Assembly: GCA_002284615.2 (NCBI GenBank)
Contig: MU069815.1
Coordinates: 218,135 to 251,706, forward strand
From: Dunaliella salina
Taxonomy: Eukaryota > Chlorophyta > Chlorophyceae > Chlamydomonadales > Dunaliellaceae
Length of the DNA stretch: 33,572 nucleotides
Reading direction: 5' to 3'
Shown: positions 19,676 to 29,727 of the stretch, piece by piece
Numbering within the stretch: position 1 is the first letter of the stretch
Layout of the letters: every line of letters starts with the position of its first letter
Notes under the pieces: generated by a model
The model's database searches: none
What the model saw: only the letters and a program-made list of their open reading frames with translations
Told to the model about the DNA's origin: nothing
Translations under genes and position numbers: made by a program

Positions 19676-20057
19676 TCAGATGTTACTCTGGCTTGAATGC
19701 AATATGATAAACCAGAAAGCATATGAAAGCCACTCAGGCTTTCTTACACTTTCAGAATACAGCAGGCCCTCAAACGAGGGCAGGAAACGGTGAAATTTCC
19801 ATCGATGTGTGTCTGCAATTTCTCTATTGAAAGATGAGCCCGACCAATTTCCATTTGGCTGTGGTGTCCATGGCAAGGTTGGAGCAGGACTTGGTGCAAC
19901 ATGTATAACCAGCACCATATTTAAATGCTAAGACATCTGGCCTAGTAGGATGTTGAGTGGAGCGGTTGGCCCTTCCATTTTCAAAATTTCTGTTGATCCT
20001 GGCGCAACTTTCCTGCATGCACTCACCGAATTTCAAAAGCATCCATGTGCTGAACAC
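19676..20057 (-). pseudogene. Coding-like remnant, possibly retroelement
   Basis: The minus-strand frame 20057-19824 reads TWMLLKFGECMQESCARINR, then RPDVLAFKYGAGYTCC and MDTTAKWKLVG. After a frame change, IADTHRWKFHRFLPSFEGLL and SVRKPEW follow. The residue pattern looks protein-like rather than random. The RPDVL.F phrase recalls nuclease-associated regions of retroelement proteins, but I cannot name the family. The reading frame shifts at least once, so it is a remnant. Confidence 0.35.
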
Positions 20058-21160
20058 AGTGTTTCATGAGCTGTTGTGGAGCTGTCTCTACTCACCCTGG
20101 CAGCTGGAACTCTGCGAGTGCTGGACCAGACCTGGGCACCCTTTTCTCTCCGCGCCCACTGGTACATGGCAACGTGCCATCTGGCTCCTCAGCTCCTCTT
20201 GGCTCTGCATCTGTCTTGATCCTCTTCCGTCTCATATCTCATCTACTGCTTCATCTAGTCTCCTATTTGTGGAGTGTCACTGTCAAACGTCATTGTATTC
20301 ACCGCTTCCTCAATATCAAGATGTCATTCTCGTTCATAATTGAGAAATCAAATGAATCATTTCTTTTTGATCTCGGGTCAACATTTTCGTTTCGACGTAT
20401 TCTTTGTCCCCACATCCAAGGGGCTCAAAGGTGTGCAACTCTTCGCAAATGAGGTAGGCTCCATTCATTCCTGTCTCAGTGGGGCACATGCACCATTTTG
20501 AAAGCCTTCCATCCCCTATGGAGTTGGAGCTCATGAGCGGGACACTGAGCCGGACTGCATTGCTTCTATGGTAGTTGTTGCAAAGGAAGTGTTAGCCGCG
20601 CGCGAATCCATGCCAAGAACTCTGAGAGTACCCTGACAAGGGCCATGGCCCTTGGCCATGAAGAAAGCATTCCTTGATGGATACGCATGGGAAGCGAATT
20701 TGTCTTGCATTGCTTCTAAGGCTCCGGGAGGCCACTGCGCAGAATGCCTGCTGGAATTCTTACTCCTTCAAAATTCAGAGACTGGCTAATCGGATTGCAA
20801 ATACCATGCACGTGAAGGAAGAGAGTGATCCGTCGTAAATGCGTGAAAGAGTGTGAGGAGGCTCATCAAAGACACAATTGCTAGGTAGATCTGGTCAAGA
20901 GGCGGCTATACAAAAAGGTAGCAATTCCAGAAATGCAGAAATTATAGTAAGGATTTTATAGATTTTAGTAAGGCTATTCTGCAGGGTAGTATAAAATGTT
21001 AAGGTATGAGGGGGGAATATTTGAGGACCCCAAACATATGCTTTTTGCAGTTCCCACACCTGGCAGTTTTTTCAACAGTTGGTGGTTGCAAATGTGAGCG
21101 ATGTTATTTCACCCTGTAGGACTCCACCATTCCAAGAAAAAAGCACACCGTTGCGTCTTA
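20058..21160 (+). other. Unassigned stretch with weak coding-like phrases
   Basis: Short plus-strand phrases are readable at 20740-20860 (WNSYSFKIQRLANRIANTMH, then KEESDPS). They are broken by stops and have no recognised family. Otherwise nothing is seen. Confidence 0.3.
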
Positions 21161-21165
21161 AAGCC

Positions 21166-21840
21166 AGCTTTCAGATGCGCTGTGTTTCATGTGTAGGTCG
21201 CCTGGAACGGGGGCGCTAGGTCTGTTCAAGTGGAGGAGTGTCACTTTTTACCGATGACTGGCCCCTTCAGCGCGCAAACACAGGTGCCAAATACTCTCAG
21301 CAACTGAATATGATTAAGGTTTCTCGCTTGCTGGCCTCTCCCTTCCCCCCAAATCAATGCTCCAGGTCCCAAACATCCCCAACTGTCAGGCAAAAGTTCG
21401 CTCGGAAGGACTCTCCAAAAGCGTGATTTGATCACACCACCGGATTTGTAATGAACTAAGCTTTCCAGCATACTATGTTCACATGTGGGTCGCCTGGAAC
21501 GGGGGCGCTAGAGGCTCTAGCTTGGAGGCATGTTTAGCTGGTTGCAACTGATGCACTTGCTTGCTCCATGTTGGCCTCTCCAGGGCAGCTGACCCCCCAA
21601 TTTGAATGTAGATTAATTTTAATTAGTAAAAACTACACTTTGTGCACCTCCCGGGCCCACATTGAGCCTTCAAGGTGCATGAATCCTCCAAACACGACAA
21701 CTGCCAGCCCAAGGTTCAACCCAAAGGACTCCTCAGTTTGGGAACAAAAGGGCAGCATTAGATGTGCAAGAATCTCAGCTTTCCAGCGCACTATGTTTTT
21801 CGAGTAGCTCACCTGGAACGGGGGCACTAGGTCTATTTAT
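21166..21840. repeat. ~300-bp tandem repeat with conserved core
   Basis: The core CGCCTGGAACGGGGGCGCTAG lies near 21199 and 21490 and, as CACCTGGAACGGGGGCACTAG, near 21809. In the second and third copies it is preceded by an AGCTTTCCAGC..ACTATGTTT block, more diverged in the first. The spacing is about 291 and 319 bp. Sequence between the cores is much more diverged, with only scattered shared phrases (GTTGGCCTCTCC, CCAAACA..CCAACTG, GGACTCTCC). Confidence 0.7.
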
Positions 21841-22189
21841 GTGGAAGGGTCCTATACAGCAATTCGCCCTCACTTGTTTTCCAGGCCAGACTTTGACACA
21901 GGCAATGTTGTACATTTTAATCATAAACAACTTAAAGTTCGGACTTCAAGCTTTCACGCAGGCCAACAAACACCGCAATTGATCCAGGTTTGGGCCTGCA
22001 AGGGGGCGACTGTGTGCTTTTGCATGCTTCCCCCTAACTCGCATTTCGACTACTTGTATTCACACTTCAACAACTTGTGTTCCTTTAGGATCCTGAAAAA
22101 ACGGGCTACCCACTTTCTCAGCTGTTCGTGGGACTGAGGCTTGTAAGGCGGCAGTTGGCAATGCATGCTGAGTAGCCAAGGCATGACAC

Positions 22190-22350
22190 CCACTTCAACC
22201 ATCTCCAGCAGTGGTTTGGAATTCCTTGTAACACATGAATGTTATTGCAGAAGGGATGGAGTTAACAGACCCTGCGGTTGGTGAGACATAGAATTTCAGC
22301 CGCATCCTATGAGGAAAATCCCAAAGCTCGCTTCCTCCCAAAATGGGCAT
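22190..22350 (+). mobile_element. Diverged relative of the 4059-4730 element
   Basis: TTGCAGAAGGGATGGAGTTA followed by CAGACCCTGCGGTTGGTGAGACATAGAATTTCAGC matches the 4345-4400 part of the complete element (ATTGCAAAAGAAATGGAGTG, then GACCCAGTGGTTGGTGAG...). The ends are not recognisable. Confidence 0.6.
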
Positions 22351-22724
22351 GTCTTAAAGATGCTCCTGGCACAGGAGGTCCCAGACCCAGGCTGGTTGAG
22401 CTCGGCCTGCCTGGCTGCAGCTCTAGAGCTCGGCGCCAGGTTGGCGACCAAATGCTTTATTAGCTGCGGCATGACCCATACTTTCTGACCACCCAAAGTC
22501 CATTCATGGCCAGCCACTGGAGCACTTTGGGGGCATTTCCATAATTTAGAATCCCTGTGTGTAGTAAGTGTCATAGGAAAAAAAGAGCGAAAGTATCGAG
22601 TGGCTAGTGAGCTCTTTGAACTATTGCTGATCTCTTTTTAGCACTGTTTTGCTGAGTGCACAGTAGCTTGGGTGCTCACAGCTTGCCTCTGTTGGTGGAA
22701 CTCACTGTTAGTGCCAGCGCTGAC

Positions 22725-22815
22725 TGCTGTCAGGCTCTACCAGCTATTGTAAGAGTCAGGCTCTGCCAGCTTAAGTAAGAGCCAGGCTCTGCCAGCGATT
22801 GGAAGAGTAGCCAGA
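22725..22815. repeat. ~30-bp tandem repeat in LINE 3' region
   Basis: Three units of GTCAGGCTCTGCCAGC followed by TTAAGTAAGAG-type spacer, near 22729, 22755 and 22785. The repeat lies downstream of the stop of the minus-strand LINE B remnant. Confidence 0.7.
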
Positions 22816-22912
22816 GAAAAAAAAAGTCTACGCTGGACACAGCTAGCGTGCATAAAGAAAAGACCCAACAGACAGCGCTGGCACAAACATGAGCCCCACT
22901 AACAAAGGCTAG

Positions 22913-23815
22913 CTATGAGCAGCCCAGCTGATGTGGGTCCGGCGGGTCAGCCATCCGTCCAGCTGCGCGCCTCGTTGTCCTAGACGCAGCCCGCCCTGTA
23001 GCCAAACCCCCCCGCAAAAAACCCATTGCTTATGTTGCTAAATTGAATGGAATGCTTGGCGTGTGAATTTTTGTTAAGGTCTTGACAGCATGATAGAAAA
23101 CTTTGGTTGATGTTTTGTGGGATTTGTCTTTTGTTAGGCCAAATGGGATCAATCGTGTATGGGTTGTAGATAGTTCCAGCAACTCCAATCAGTATGGTGT
23201 GCAATGTGACTAGTTATTGTGGTGTGTGCCCTGATGAACTTTTATACGTAGGCTCTCAATGGTGTGTTTGTCCTTATTTTGTGCAGTGTGGAGTATTTAT
23301 TCGGGTTTGGTGTCGGAGCAAAATCTTTGCTCAATGAGGTCGATATCTGTGTCTAAAATTCATATTCTGCAGATGATGTGTGGAGTCTCTGCCTTCAAGG
23401 GGCAAAACTGTAATGCCCTCAGGGTGACTGAGCTGTGTATTTGGTGGTCGTCTGGATGGACACAGCCAACGTGGAATGTTTCGGCGAATACTATTTAAAA
23501 TTTCCATCTCCAGGGAGCATAGCCTCTAGGTGTTACATGTATCCATGCATCAAAAGAGATACTGTAAGATCCAAAGTCTCCTTTCCTGATTGCTTCACCG
23601 CAGATGCTGAGTGCTTGATGGTGGAGATCTATGTTCATGCTGTTCATCTGTGGGTGAGTGCATCGAAATAGGGTATGGGAAGTGCTATCAGGTGCACCAC
23701 AAAGAGGGCAAGGAGAAGGCCCAGGTGGGCAACCGAAGCGTCTGGCATATTTGCCATTGTATAGGGTGTCTGTTCAATACTTGAGGAGGAGGAGAAGCAT
23801 TTAACAAATTGGCTT
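22913..23815 (-). pseudogene. LINE B remnant: zinc knuckle and C-terminal nuclease-like region
   Basis: Read on the minus strand from about 23800, the frames give DTLYNGKYARRFGCPPGPSP, CPLCGAPDSTSHTLFRC (a C-x2-C...H-x4-C zinc knuckle), IPRWLCPSRRPP, IDLIEQRFCSDTKPE, VTLHTILIGVAGTIYNPYT and a final ADPPDPHQLGCS before a TAG at 22913-22915. The order and motifs match the C-terminal third of LINE A, including the PPDPH ending. Stops and frameshifts interrupt it repeatedly and the 5' part is absent, so it is a 5'-truncated dead copy of a related but distinct element. Confidence 0.75.
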
Positions 23816-23826
23816 AGTAGTCATAA

Positions 23827-24140
23827 TTGGGTGGCACATCCTTTCAGACCTGTTGCTTATGCAAATTCTCTGCTTCTGCTTTTGGTAAACCTCTCCATAC
23901 TCCTAGGTATCTGCATTTGGATTTGGGTAGGCATATGCAGAGGAACATTGCTTGCTTTCGACTGCATGCCCATAAGCTCCAAGTTGAAACTTCTCATCGG
24001 CATGGACATGCACCTCAATGTGAATATGTGTTTCAGAACAATGGCAGGATGAAAAGTACGTCATCTTTCTCTGCCCTTGCAACTTCCTGTGTTGTCTTAG
24101 AAGAAAGCATGCACATATTTTTAGTGCCTTTCCTGCTCAC
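23827..24140 (+). pseudogene. LINE C remnant: C-terminal Cys-rich region
   Basis: A plus-strand frame reads PRYLHLDLGRHMQRNIACFR, LHAHKLQVETSHRHGHAPQC and later SALATSC. A block of this kind (basic RNIA.FRL.AH helix, then Cys-rich knuckle) is common near the C-terminus of LINE reverse transcriptases. A second, more decayed copy lies at 29865-30090 (RYLDMRGISRAFDC...). The frame runs into an A-rich tract (24141-24173). It abuts the 5' break of LINE B on one side and the 3' end of LINE A on the other. Confidence 0.6.
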
Positions 24141-24280
24141 AAAAAAAAAGAAAAAGAAAAAAGAAAAGAAAAACTACGTAGGCAGAGAAACTCTCCCTAC
24201 ATCAATTAAGGAAGAGGAGACACATTGGCTCAGAAAAGAGCCGTGTGCCCCCTCCACCACAAGGTATGAAAAAGAGAATG
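24141..24280 (-). other. LINE A 3' untranslated region with two hairpins
   Basis: Beyond the LINE A stop, two small stems occur. GGCTC (24227-24231) pairs with GAGCC (24238-24242) around a 6-nt loop, and GTAGGCAGAG (24178-24187) pairs with CTCTCCCTAC (24191-24200), 9 of 10 pairs, around a 3-nt loop. The region ends in an A/T-rich tract at 24141-24173. Many LINE reverse transcriptases recognise 3' stem-loops, so a role in priming is plausible. Confidence 0.55.
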
Positions 24281-24800
24281 CTAATGTGGATCTGGAGGGT
24301 TACTAGAAGCAACTGGTTCTAGAACCTGGCTGTGGGAAGTTTTTAATAGCGCGGCGTGTGGTGACTAGTTTGTGGGCATATTGTACAGAATGAGCATGAA
24401 GTTGTTGGGCAAGCTTAGTGGCACGATGGTGATCCAGTCCTAGTTGTTTGAATTGCTTGAGGGTGTACTCAGAGTAAATACTATAACCGCACCCATGACA
24501 ATAGGGTGAATTGTAACAACTTTAGCGTGAATAAGTTTACACAGGTCTGCATGCTGCTGCTTTGCAGCTTTCAACTGATGCTCAGGCCTTGTGTCTTCAC
24601 AGAACTTGATTTCTATCAAGTGCACATGGCAAACATTTGCATACAGTTCATGGGGTTGTCGTCCACGCCTAATCCTGGTGGTACTCCACGTGGACCTGCG
24701 CGAAAGATGTTGTGTTTGAATGGAGAAAACATTGTGAGAAGTTGGCTCGGCATTAAGAGGGGTGATCAAAATAGCATCTGGTCGACTTGTATTGAGTCTT
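24281..24800 (-). pseudogene. LINE A: PD-(D/E)XK-like nuclease region and C-terminus
   Basis: After a frameshift near 24790, the minus strand reads RLNTSRPDAILITPLNAEP, about 50 residues of linker, then VHLIEIKFCEDTRPEHQLKA and KQQHADLCKLI. A P-D followed by E-x-K is the signature of restriction-like endonucleases found at the C-terminus of R2/CRE-type and Dualen-type LINEs. A further frame change leads to HAHSVQYAHKLVTTRRAIKN, then VLEPVASSNPPDPH and a TAG at 24281-24283. The PPDPH ending is shared with LINE B. The nuclease would nick the target for priming in an intact element. Confidence 0.65.
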
Positions 24801-26424
24801 TTCCTTTCTTGAAGGTTCGAGGGAAAAAGTGAGCAGGTATAGTTCTATTTGAGGCATTTGTAGGGAGTTGCAGCTTATGTTGTGCAAGTTTGAAATCGCT
24901 TCCTATGTCTGTGTAGACCAGGCCTGCTCCTACAGGGCTTTTGCTCAGTGCTTTTGTAATCATTCTGCCTGCGATGTTATGGCGTTCAGTTCTCATGTTG
25001 GAGATGATATGGTTCTGGCAGCCTGAGAGCATGTGGAGTGCGCTATCCAAGTGATAGCAGCCTGGAAGGGGGCACATTGGGTCAGAAGACCTTTTGAAAC
25101 GGACAGCATGTTTTTTATTGTAGAGGGTGCCTGTGCGATACTGTAGGATAGTACGCTTCATGGGTATGGAAATGTTGGGCAAATGTCTGAAGGCATTGCT
25201 AATTTTCTTATCCACTTGCGGTAATAAGTTTTGATAGTAAGAGTAGTAGCTCGTTTTGGCATTGGCATATCCAAGTTTGTGTTTAGAATGCATGTGGGAC
25301 TTGAGAGCACCTTGAAGATTTGGGAGATAGGTGAGTTTGGGGGTAGGTGGGGGACCCGTAGATCTGCCTGCAGCACGCACTCTTTCTTCCTTGGCTATCC
25401 AGAAAATATTTGTAAATGGATTTCCACCAGGACCTGCAACAGGTATCTCGGTGTCTGCCACACAGTTCTGAGCTTGCTTTGCCTGATGCTTTGCAACGGC
25501 ATCTGCACATTCATTTCCAGCGATGCCAGCATGGGACTTCACTTTGTAAATTCGAATTTTGGTATGGAAGTCTCTAATGAGCGTTGAAATCATTTTAAGG
25601 ACGTCTCCTTGGATATGCCTCAGATGTCTTTCAGGATAGAGAAGCTGTTTACGTATTTGATTGAAAGAGGTGAGGCTGTCTGATGCAATTTCTGCATTTT
25701 TGGTAATGGTAGCAGCAGCAATTGCTGCTAATTCAGCTCTAGTGATGGTTTTAGTAATCCCGGCACCGTTTGGGTCTACAAAGTTTTTGCTGTCAGTGGA
25801 CGGACAGTAGATGCCTGCTCCAATTTCTTGCTTTCCATTATGGACAAGGCAGCTGCCATCTGTGTATGCCCATGTCCTCCAATCAGCAACTTTGAGAGTT
25901 AGGGGAGTTCTGGATTGGCTGGGCACCAAGCCTGTATCTTGGGTACTCGAATGTAAATTTCTAGGGTGTATAGAGACGTGTTGTTTGTCAAAAGGGAGGC
26001 GTTCCAGTTTATTGAAACCTGGCATGTGGGCATGCATGGGATTTAGGACAGGGTGGCTGCTGACACTCTCAAGCTTCCACTCTGTAGCCTCTTTCAAATC
26101 TCCTTTCAGGCCCTGTAGCCAGTCTTTGTTATGGTTATTAAGATGGATTCGAGCTGCAGTGTTCCAAACAGCAAAGACACAAAGGTCCCAGGTATGCTGA
26201 GGTAGAGGTATCTCCTCATTAGGACATGATTGGGGGGCACTGTAAACAAGTGTTTTGCGAGGTGTGGTTCCAAGGTTGTAACAGAGGTGTGGTTTGGCAG
26301 GAACAAGTTTGGAGTCGGGGTTGGTTACCATGTTCTTATTCCAAGCTGGAAGGAACATGAATGTAGCAGTAGCTTCTGTGTTGAGAATGGCAGAGTAAAT
26401 GGCATGTTGCAAAGCTTGGGTCAT
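24766..26424 (-). pseudogene. LINE A: methyltransferase-like end, RNase H and zinc knuckle
   Basis: This is an uninterrupted 552-codon frame. Residues 1-120 complete the methyltransferase-like region begun in the preceding frame (FMFLPAW at 22-28, WDLCVFAVWNTAAR at 79-92). Residues 185-310 are RNase H with all catalytic acids visible: D189 in YTDGS, E231 in RAELAAI, D249 in IASDS and D308 in GNECADAVAK, plus H298 in KVKSHAG. Residues 451-469 form a zinc knuckle (C451, C456, H464, C469). The RNase H would remove template RNA during reverse transcription. The frame has no own start context; it is a segment of a longer polyprotein bounded by frameshifts at both ends. RNase H looks intact, but the element as a whole is not. 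Confidence 0.85.
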
Positions 26425-26957
26425 GATTCCCTCGTCATAAATGGGATGGCAGACTGAGAGCCTGAAAATTTGGATGAGAAGGCATTATGCATGGCACCAA
26501 AAAGAGTATCTCTGGAGTCCGCACTCCAATAATTATGGTATTGTGGGGTGTGGTCTAGTGGGGAGGCCATTTTTTCTTGGGTTACCAAAGCCCAATTTTG
26601 AAAGGCAGCATGAACGTGAGTTGGAAAAGCTTTTGAAAAAGAGTCTTTGATCTTCTTGCTAGAGTACTTTGTTTCAAGCATGGATTTGCGGGTAAGAAGT
26701 CCTTGCAGCTCAGTGGCAAAGCTGCCAGGAGGTGNTGTCATTTTCTCGTACATGCGAGCAAGCTTGGCTCCATAAAAAGCCCTGTAGAGGATTTGGAAGC
26801 GGTTAGGATAGATCATACCAACACATTTGCCTTGCGCATTGTATATGCAAGCCATGTGTGCCTTGTAAATTTCTAGGAGAATGAGGGTTGTTGGAGTAGG
26901 GGGGGAAACGGCTGTGGGATCCTGTGTCAGGTAATACTGGATGAGAGGGTTGCTCAT
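26421..26957 (-). pseudogene. LINE A: PCIF1-like N6-adenine methyltransferase domain (broken)
   Basis: This is a 178-codon frame joined to its neighbours by frameshifts at both ends (near 26950 and 26424), with one ambiguous base (26735). Residues 112-173 read PTHVHAAFQNWALVTQEKMA, then SPLDHTPQYHNYWSADSRDT, then LFGA and GSQSAIPF. This recalls the PCIF1 methyltransferase pattern: LPxHVF...E-x-FASPLN...SAFxDxDxxFGS...GSFxxNPPF, later FIPxW and a V-x-N-T-A phrase. The next frame supplies the last two as FLPAW and VWNTAA. The catalytic NPPF tetrapeptide is not conserved here (SAIPF in its place), so this copy is probably inactive or substrate-divergent. The assignment is by recalled motif order and needs a profile search. 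Confidence 0.55.
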
Positions 26958-28884
26958 CCGTGTATTTTACAAAGTCAACCTCACGCAGCCAATATTCGCA
27001 TGAGCTTGTAGGTTTTATGTCTGCTTGTGGATTAGTGGGGTTTGTATCAAATGTGATTTTGTTGCGCAATTCTGTGTCCAACTTCTGCTGCCATACATTG
27101 GTTTCAGTAGGTTTTTCAAAGCCCTGTCTTTCCAGATTTGAGAGGGTAGAGTCTGCCGTGGGTGTTGAAAGGTTAGGCTTGCTTTGTTGTGCTTCAAACT
27201 TAAGCAAACACTCTTTGAATTTAGGCCATGTCTCCTGTAAATCCTCTGATTCCCAAGAGGGTTTCCAAGTGACCCTCCAGAGTTCTTGCTTAGTCTGTTG
27301 CTCTCTATCAGTTTTTTGGGCATCATTTAGGCTTGCACAGGCGGGGCATGCCCATGTGTTAGCCGTTGCAATTTCTTGCCTTTGCTCATCCGAGTAGCAT
27401 CCAAGTTCCTTCATGCATTCCCAATGGTACGTCCGGTGGCACACATCACAAATGTACATATCAGGAAATGGATCCTCCAAGGTTCCAGTTTCATAACTTT
27501 GATGGTAATTGCATATTTGGCAGCAGGCACACTCAATATCAGTGCGAGCAGCAGGTGAGATATTTTCATGCACAAGGTTAGCTTGTTTGAACAGTGGCAG
27601 GGCCCATTTTTCAATGATCATGGGTGCGTAATGGGTATGGTATTGTACTTGAAGGTGGGTGGGGGGGTTTGGTTGCTCTTTCTTGTTGTCTGCATAGATT
27701 TTCCAATCATCTATGTGGGTAATATCTAAATCATGATAGAAGATAGGACTGATAGCATGGCTAGCAGTAGTCTCTTTAGCAAGTTTATCGGCTGTCTCTC
27801 TCCTATAGTTCCAGACTTTTGGGCCTTGGGAAGGCGAGCGTAGAGAGTGGATGGCTAGGGAAACGATCTTTTTGTCTGTGTGGAGCAATTGCTGCCTCTT
27901 CTTTCTGGGTCCGTTTGTTTGAGTATCTAGGCAGTGTGGAATATGAGTTTGTGTCCGAGGGTTGAGACAATTATCTGTCTGATGTTGGTGGTTAGTGCTT
28001 GGGGTGTTGGACCGTGTATGGGTATGGTGAGCAGTGCTTAGGCAACCATGTGAGCTGCTATTATTTGGGGTAGCCTGGCTGAATTGGGACATGAAAGAAG
28101 GGGTATTTCTCAAAGCTGAACGCGTGTGTTTGCTGGGTGGCCCTTCAAAAGTAGTATTTTGTTTGGCCGGAGCCTGGGTATTCTTACTTGTAGTGAGTCT
28201 GCCTGTAGACTGGTGGAGTATTTGTGTGGGTGTAATGCTGAGTGTAGCATTGGAGCGAGATCTTTTGCTGAGAGGCTCCTCGAGTGATTGCATTTCCATG
28301 GCATCTGCGACTGGTTGTGTTCCAGGGGAATTTATAGGTGAGGGATGATTGACTGTACGTCTGAGTCGGCGTCCGGTGTGTTCATGGGTGTAATAAGATG
28401 TGGAGCGGGGCTGTGGTGGTGGCACTGCTTGAGTGGGAGGGATGAAGCTGTGTTGGAGGTTTGATCGTGGGTTAACCTGGGTGTGGGAAGGCTGTTCCCC
28501 ACCCATGCTGGTGTTGGTAAGACCGCTCACATGTGTGTTGTTGATACGACGGTAAGCTGGAAGGGTATTTGCTTCCGTGCTTTTGTAGGCAATAATCTTT
28601 TGGATTGAGGATGTGTTCAATTCTTGTTGTGGGGTAAGGTTGACAAGAGCTGCCAGCCTATTAAGTGCGATTTTACATTTGTTGTTCACCTTGGGGTGTT
28701 TAGCCTGCAGTTGAGAAACTGAGATGATGTGAGTTTTGCGACGAGATGTAAGCTCATGTATCCCGTTGATTCCCATATTTAGCAGAGGTTGCATAATGCA
28801 GGTGATGAGAGTAGCGAGGTTATGAGGGGGTGGTTTGTGCAGGGTGAGGGCTTCACAAATGTGCTCTAGTTCCTCCTTGAACAC
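26952..28884 (-). pseudogene. LINE A: linker and PHD finger region
   Basis: The frame opens at 28884 and reads about 644 meaningful codons before a frameshift near 26952; it stays open to 26803 in the wrong frame. Residues 1-115 are helical (EELEHICEALTLHKPPP ... KIALNRLAALVN). Residues 120-330 are low-complexity Ser/Thr/Pro/Asn with basic patches (GRRLRR, SKRSRS, RKKR). Residues 455-516 form a complete C4HC3 PHD finger: C455, C458, C479, C482, H487, C490, C513, C516, including CDVCHRTYHWEC. PHD fingers read histone tails and occur in the ORF1 of some CR1-clade LINEs; here the finger sits downstream of the RT thumb. This part alone retains a long intact frame. Confidence 0.85.
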
Positions 28885-29640
28885 GCTTGTGCCATTTTTT
28901 GATGAGATGGAGTTTGCTGGAATGGATGCTAGTCAGCTGGCGAGCGCGCATGTTATAGTTGAGTTGGCGTTTTATATGTACATTTGTTCCTTCTCGTTTG
29001 GTGAGGAAGGTTTGAGATGAAGTATTCAGGTTCTCAATTTGCTTAGTTAGGAGTTTGAGGCTAACTGTGCGGTCTTATTGAGGGGTCCTCAAGGCTGGAA
29101 GAGAGAGCAAAAGCCTGACGCCTATGGTATTCTAAACAGATTGAAGTGCGCCCTAGACCAAAATTATCAGGATCTTCCCGTTTCTATTGGCCTTTTCCGA
29201 TTGGCTCTTTTCGCTCCTTGATAAACTCCTCGACTCCGGAGTATCACCAATTTCCAGCTGATACACTGGAATTCCAGAATCATTGCTGCGGCTGTGCTCT
29301 TCCAGAGTTTGTGTTTGTGCTTGACCATTCTGTCTATCATGGTGTCCCAGATAATAAGGTCAGTAGGGGTGCAGGGAGTTACTGCAAAAGAGTATGCAAG
29401 GCTAGGGATTATGGCTGTGCGGACTACGTTAAGCACTTGGCGCGGCGATGCATAGGATGCTTCGAGATTATCTAGCTTATTTTTGAGGTTATAAGTCATA
29501 CGATGAATCTGGTGCTTCCAGTTAAGGTCCATTGTCATTTGAACTCCCAGATAGAGGAAGAGGTCACTTGATGCAAGGAACTGGGCCTTGTGTCCTTGGA
29601 TTTATATTTTCCCCTGAAGCCTTTGGTGGAGAGCTTGTAG
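28885..29640 (-). pseudogene. LINE A: reverse transcriptase C-terminal (thumb) region, 5' truncated
   Basis: On the minus strand, FLASSDLFLYLGVQMTMDLN leads into the 123-codon frame 29538-29167 (WKHQIHRMTYNLKNKLDNLE, SYASPRQVLNVVRTAIIPSL, AYSFAVTPC, IIWDTMIDRMVKHKHKLW). The YLGV phrase followed by a helical R/K-rich segment with IIPSLAY is typical of the end of the LINE reverse transcriptase palm and the thumb. Degraded continuations (FGLGRTSICLEYHRRQAFAL) connect it to the next frame. A stop codon interrupts it near 29603, and similarity is lost at about 29640. The catalytic FADD-type motif is therefore outside this copy; it is 5' truncated. Confidence 0.75.
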
Positions 29641-29727
29641 TGTCAAATGATACAGGATCTTTCTTTTTTCCGATGCCTCATAGAGTAGTGTCAAATGATA
29701 CAGGATCTTTCTTTTTTTCTGATGCCT
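29639..29727. repeat. 48-bp direct repeat at the LINE A 5' break
   Basis: GTGTCAAATGATACAGGATC followed by TTTCTTTTTT and GATGCCT occurs at 29640 and again at 29688. It lies precisely where LINE A similarity ends and the plus-strand remnant begins. Confidence 0.75.

Noticed and set aside
21190..21220. CTCF binding site (GGGGGCGCTAG resembles the animal motif)
   Set aside because: There is no evidence that the host is an animal with CTCF; the resemblance covers too few bases to be claimed.
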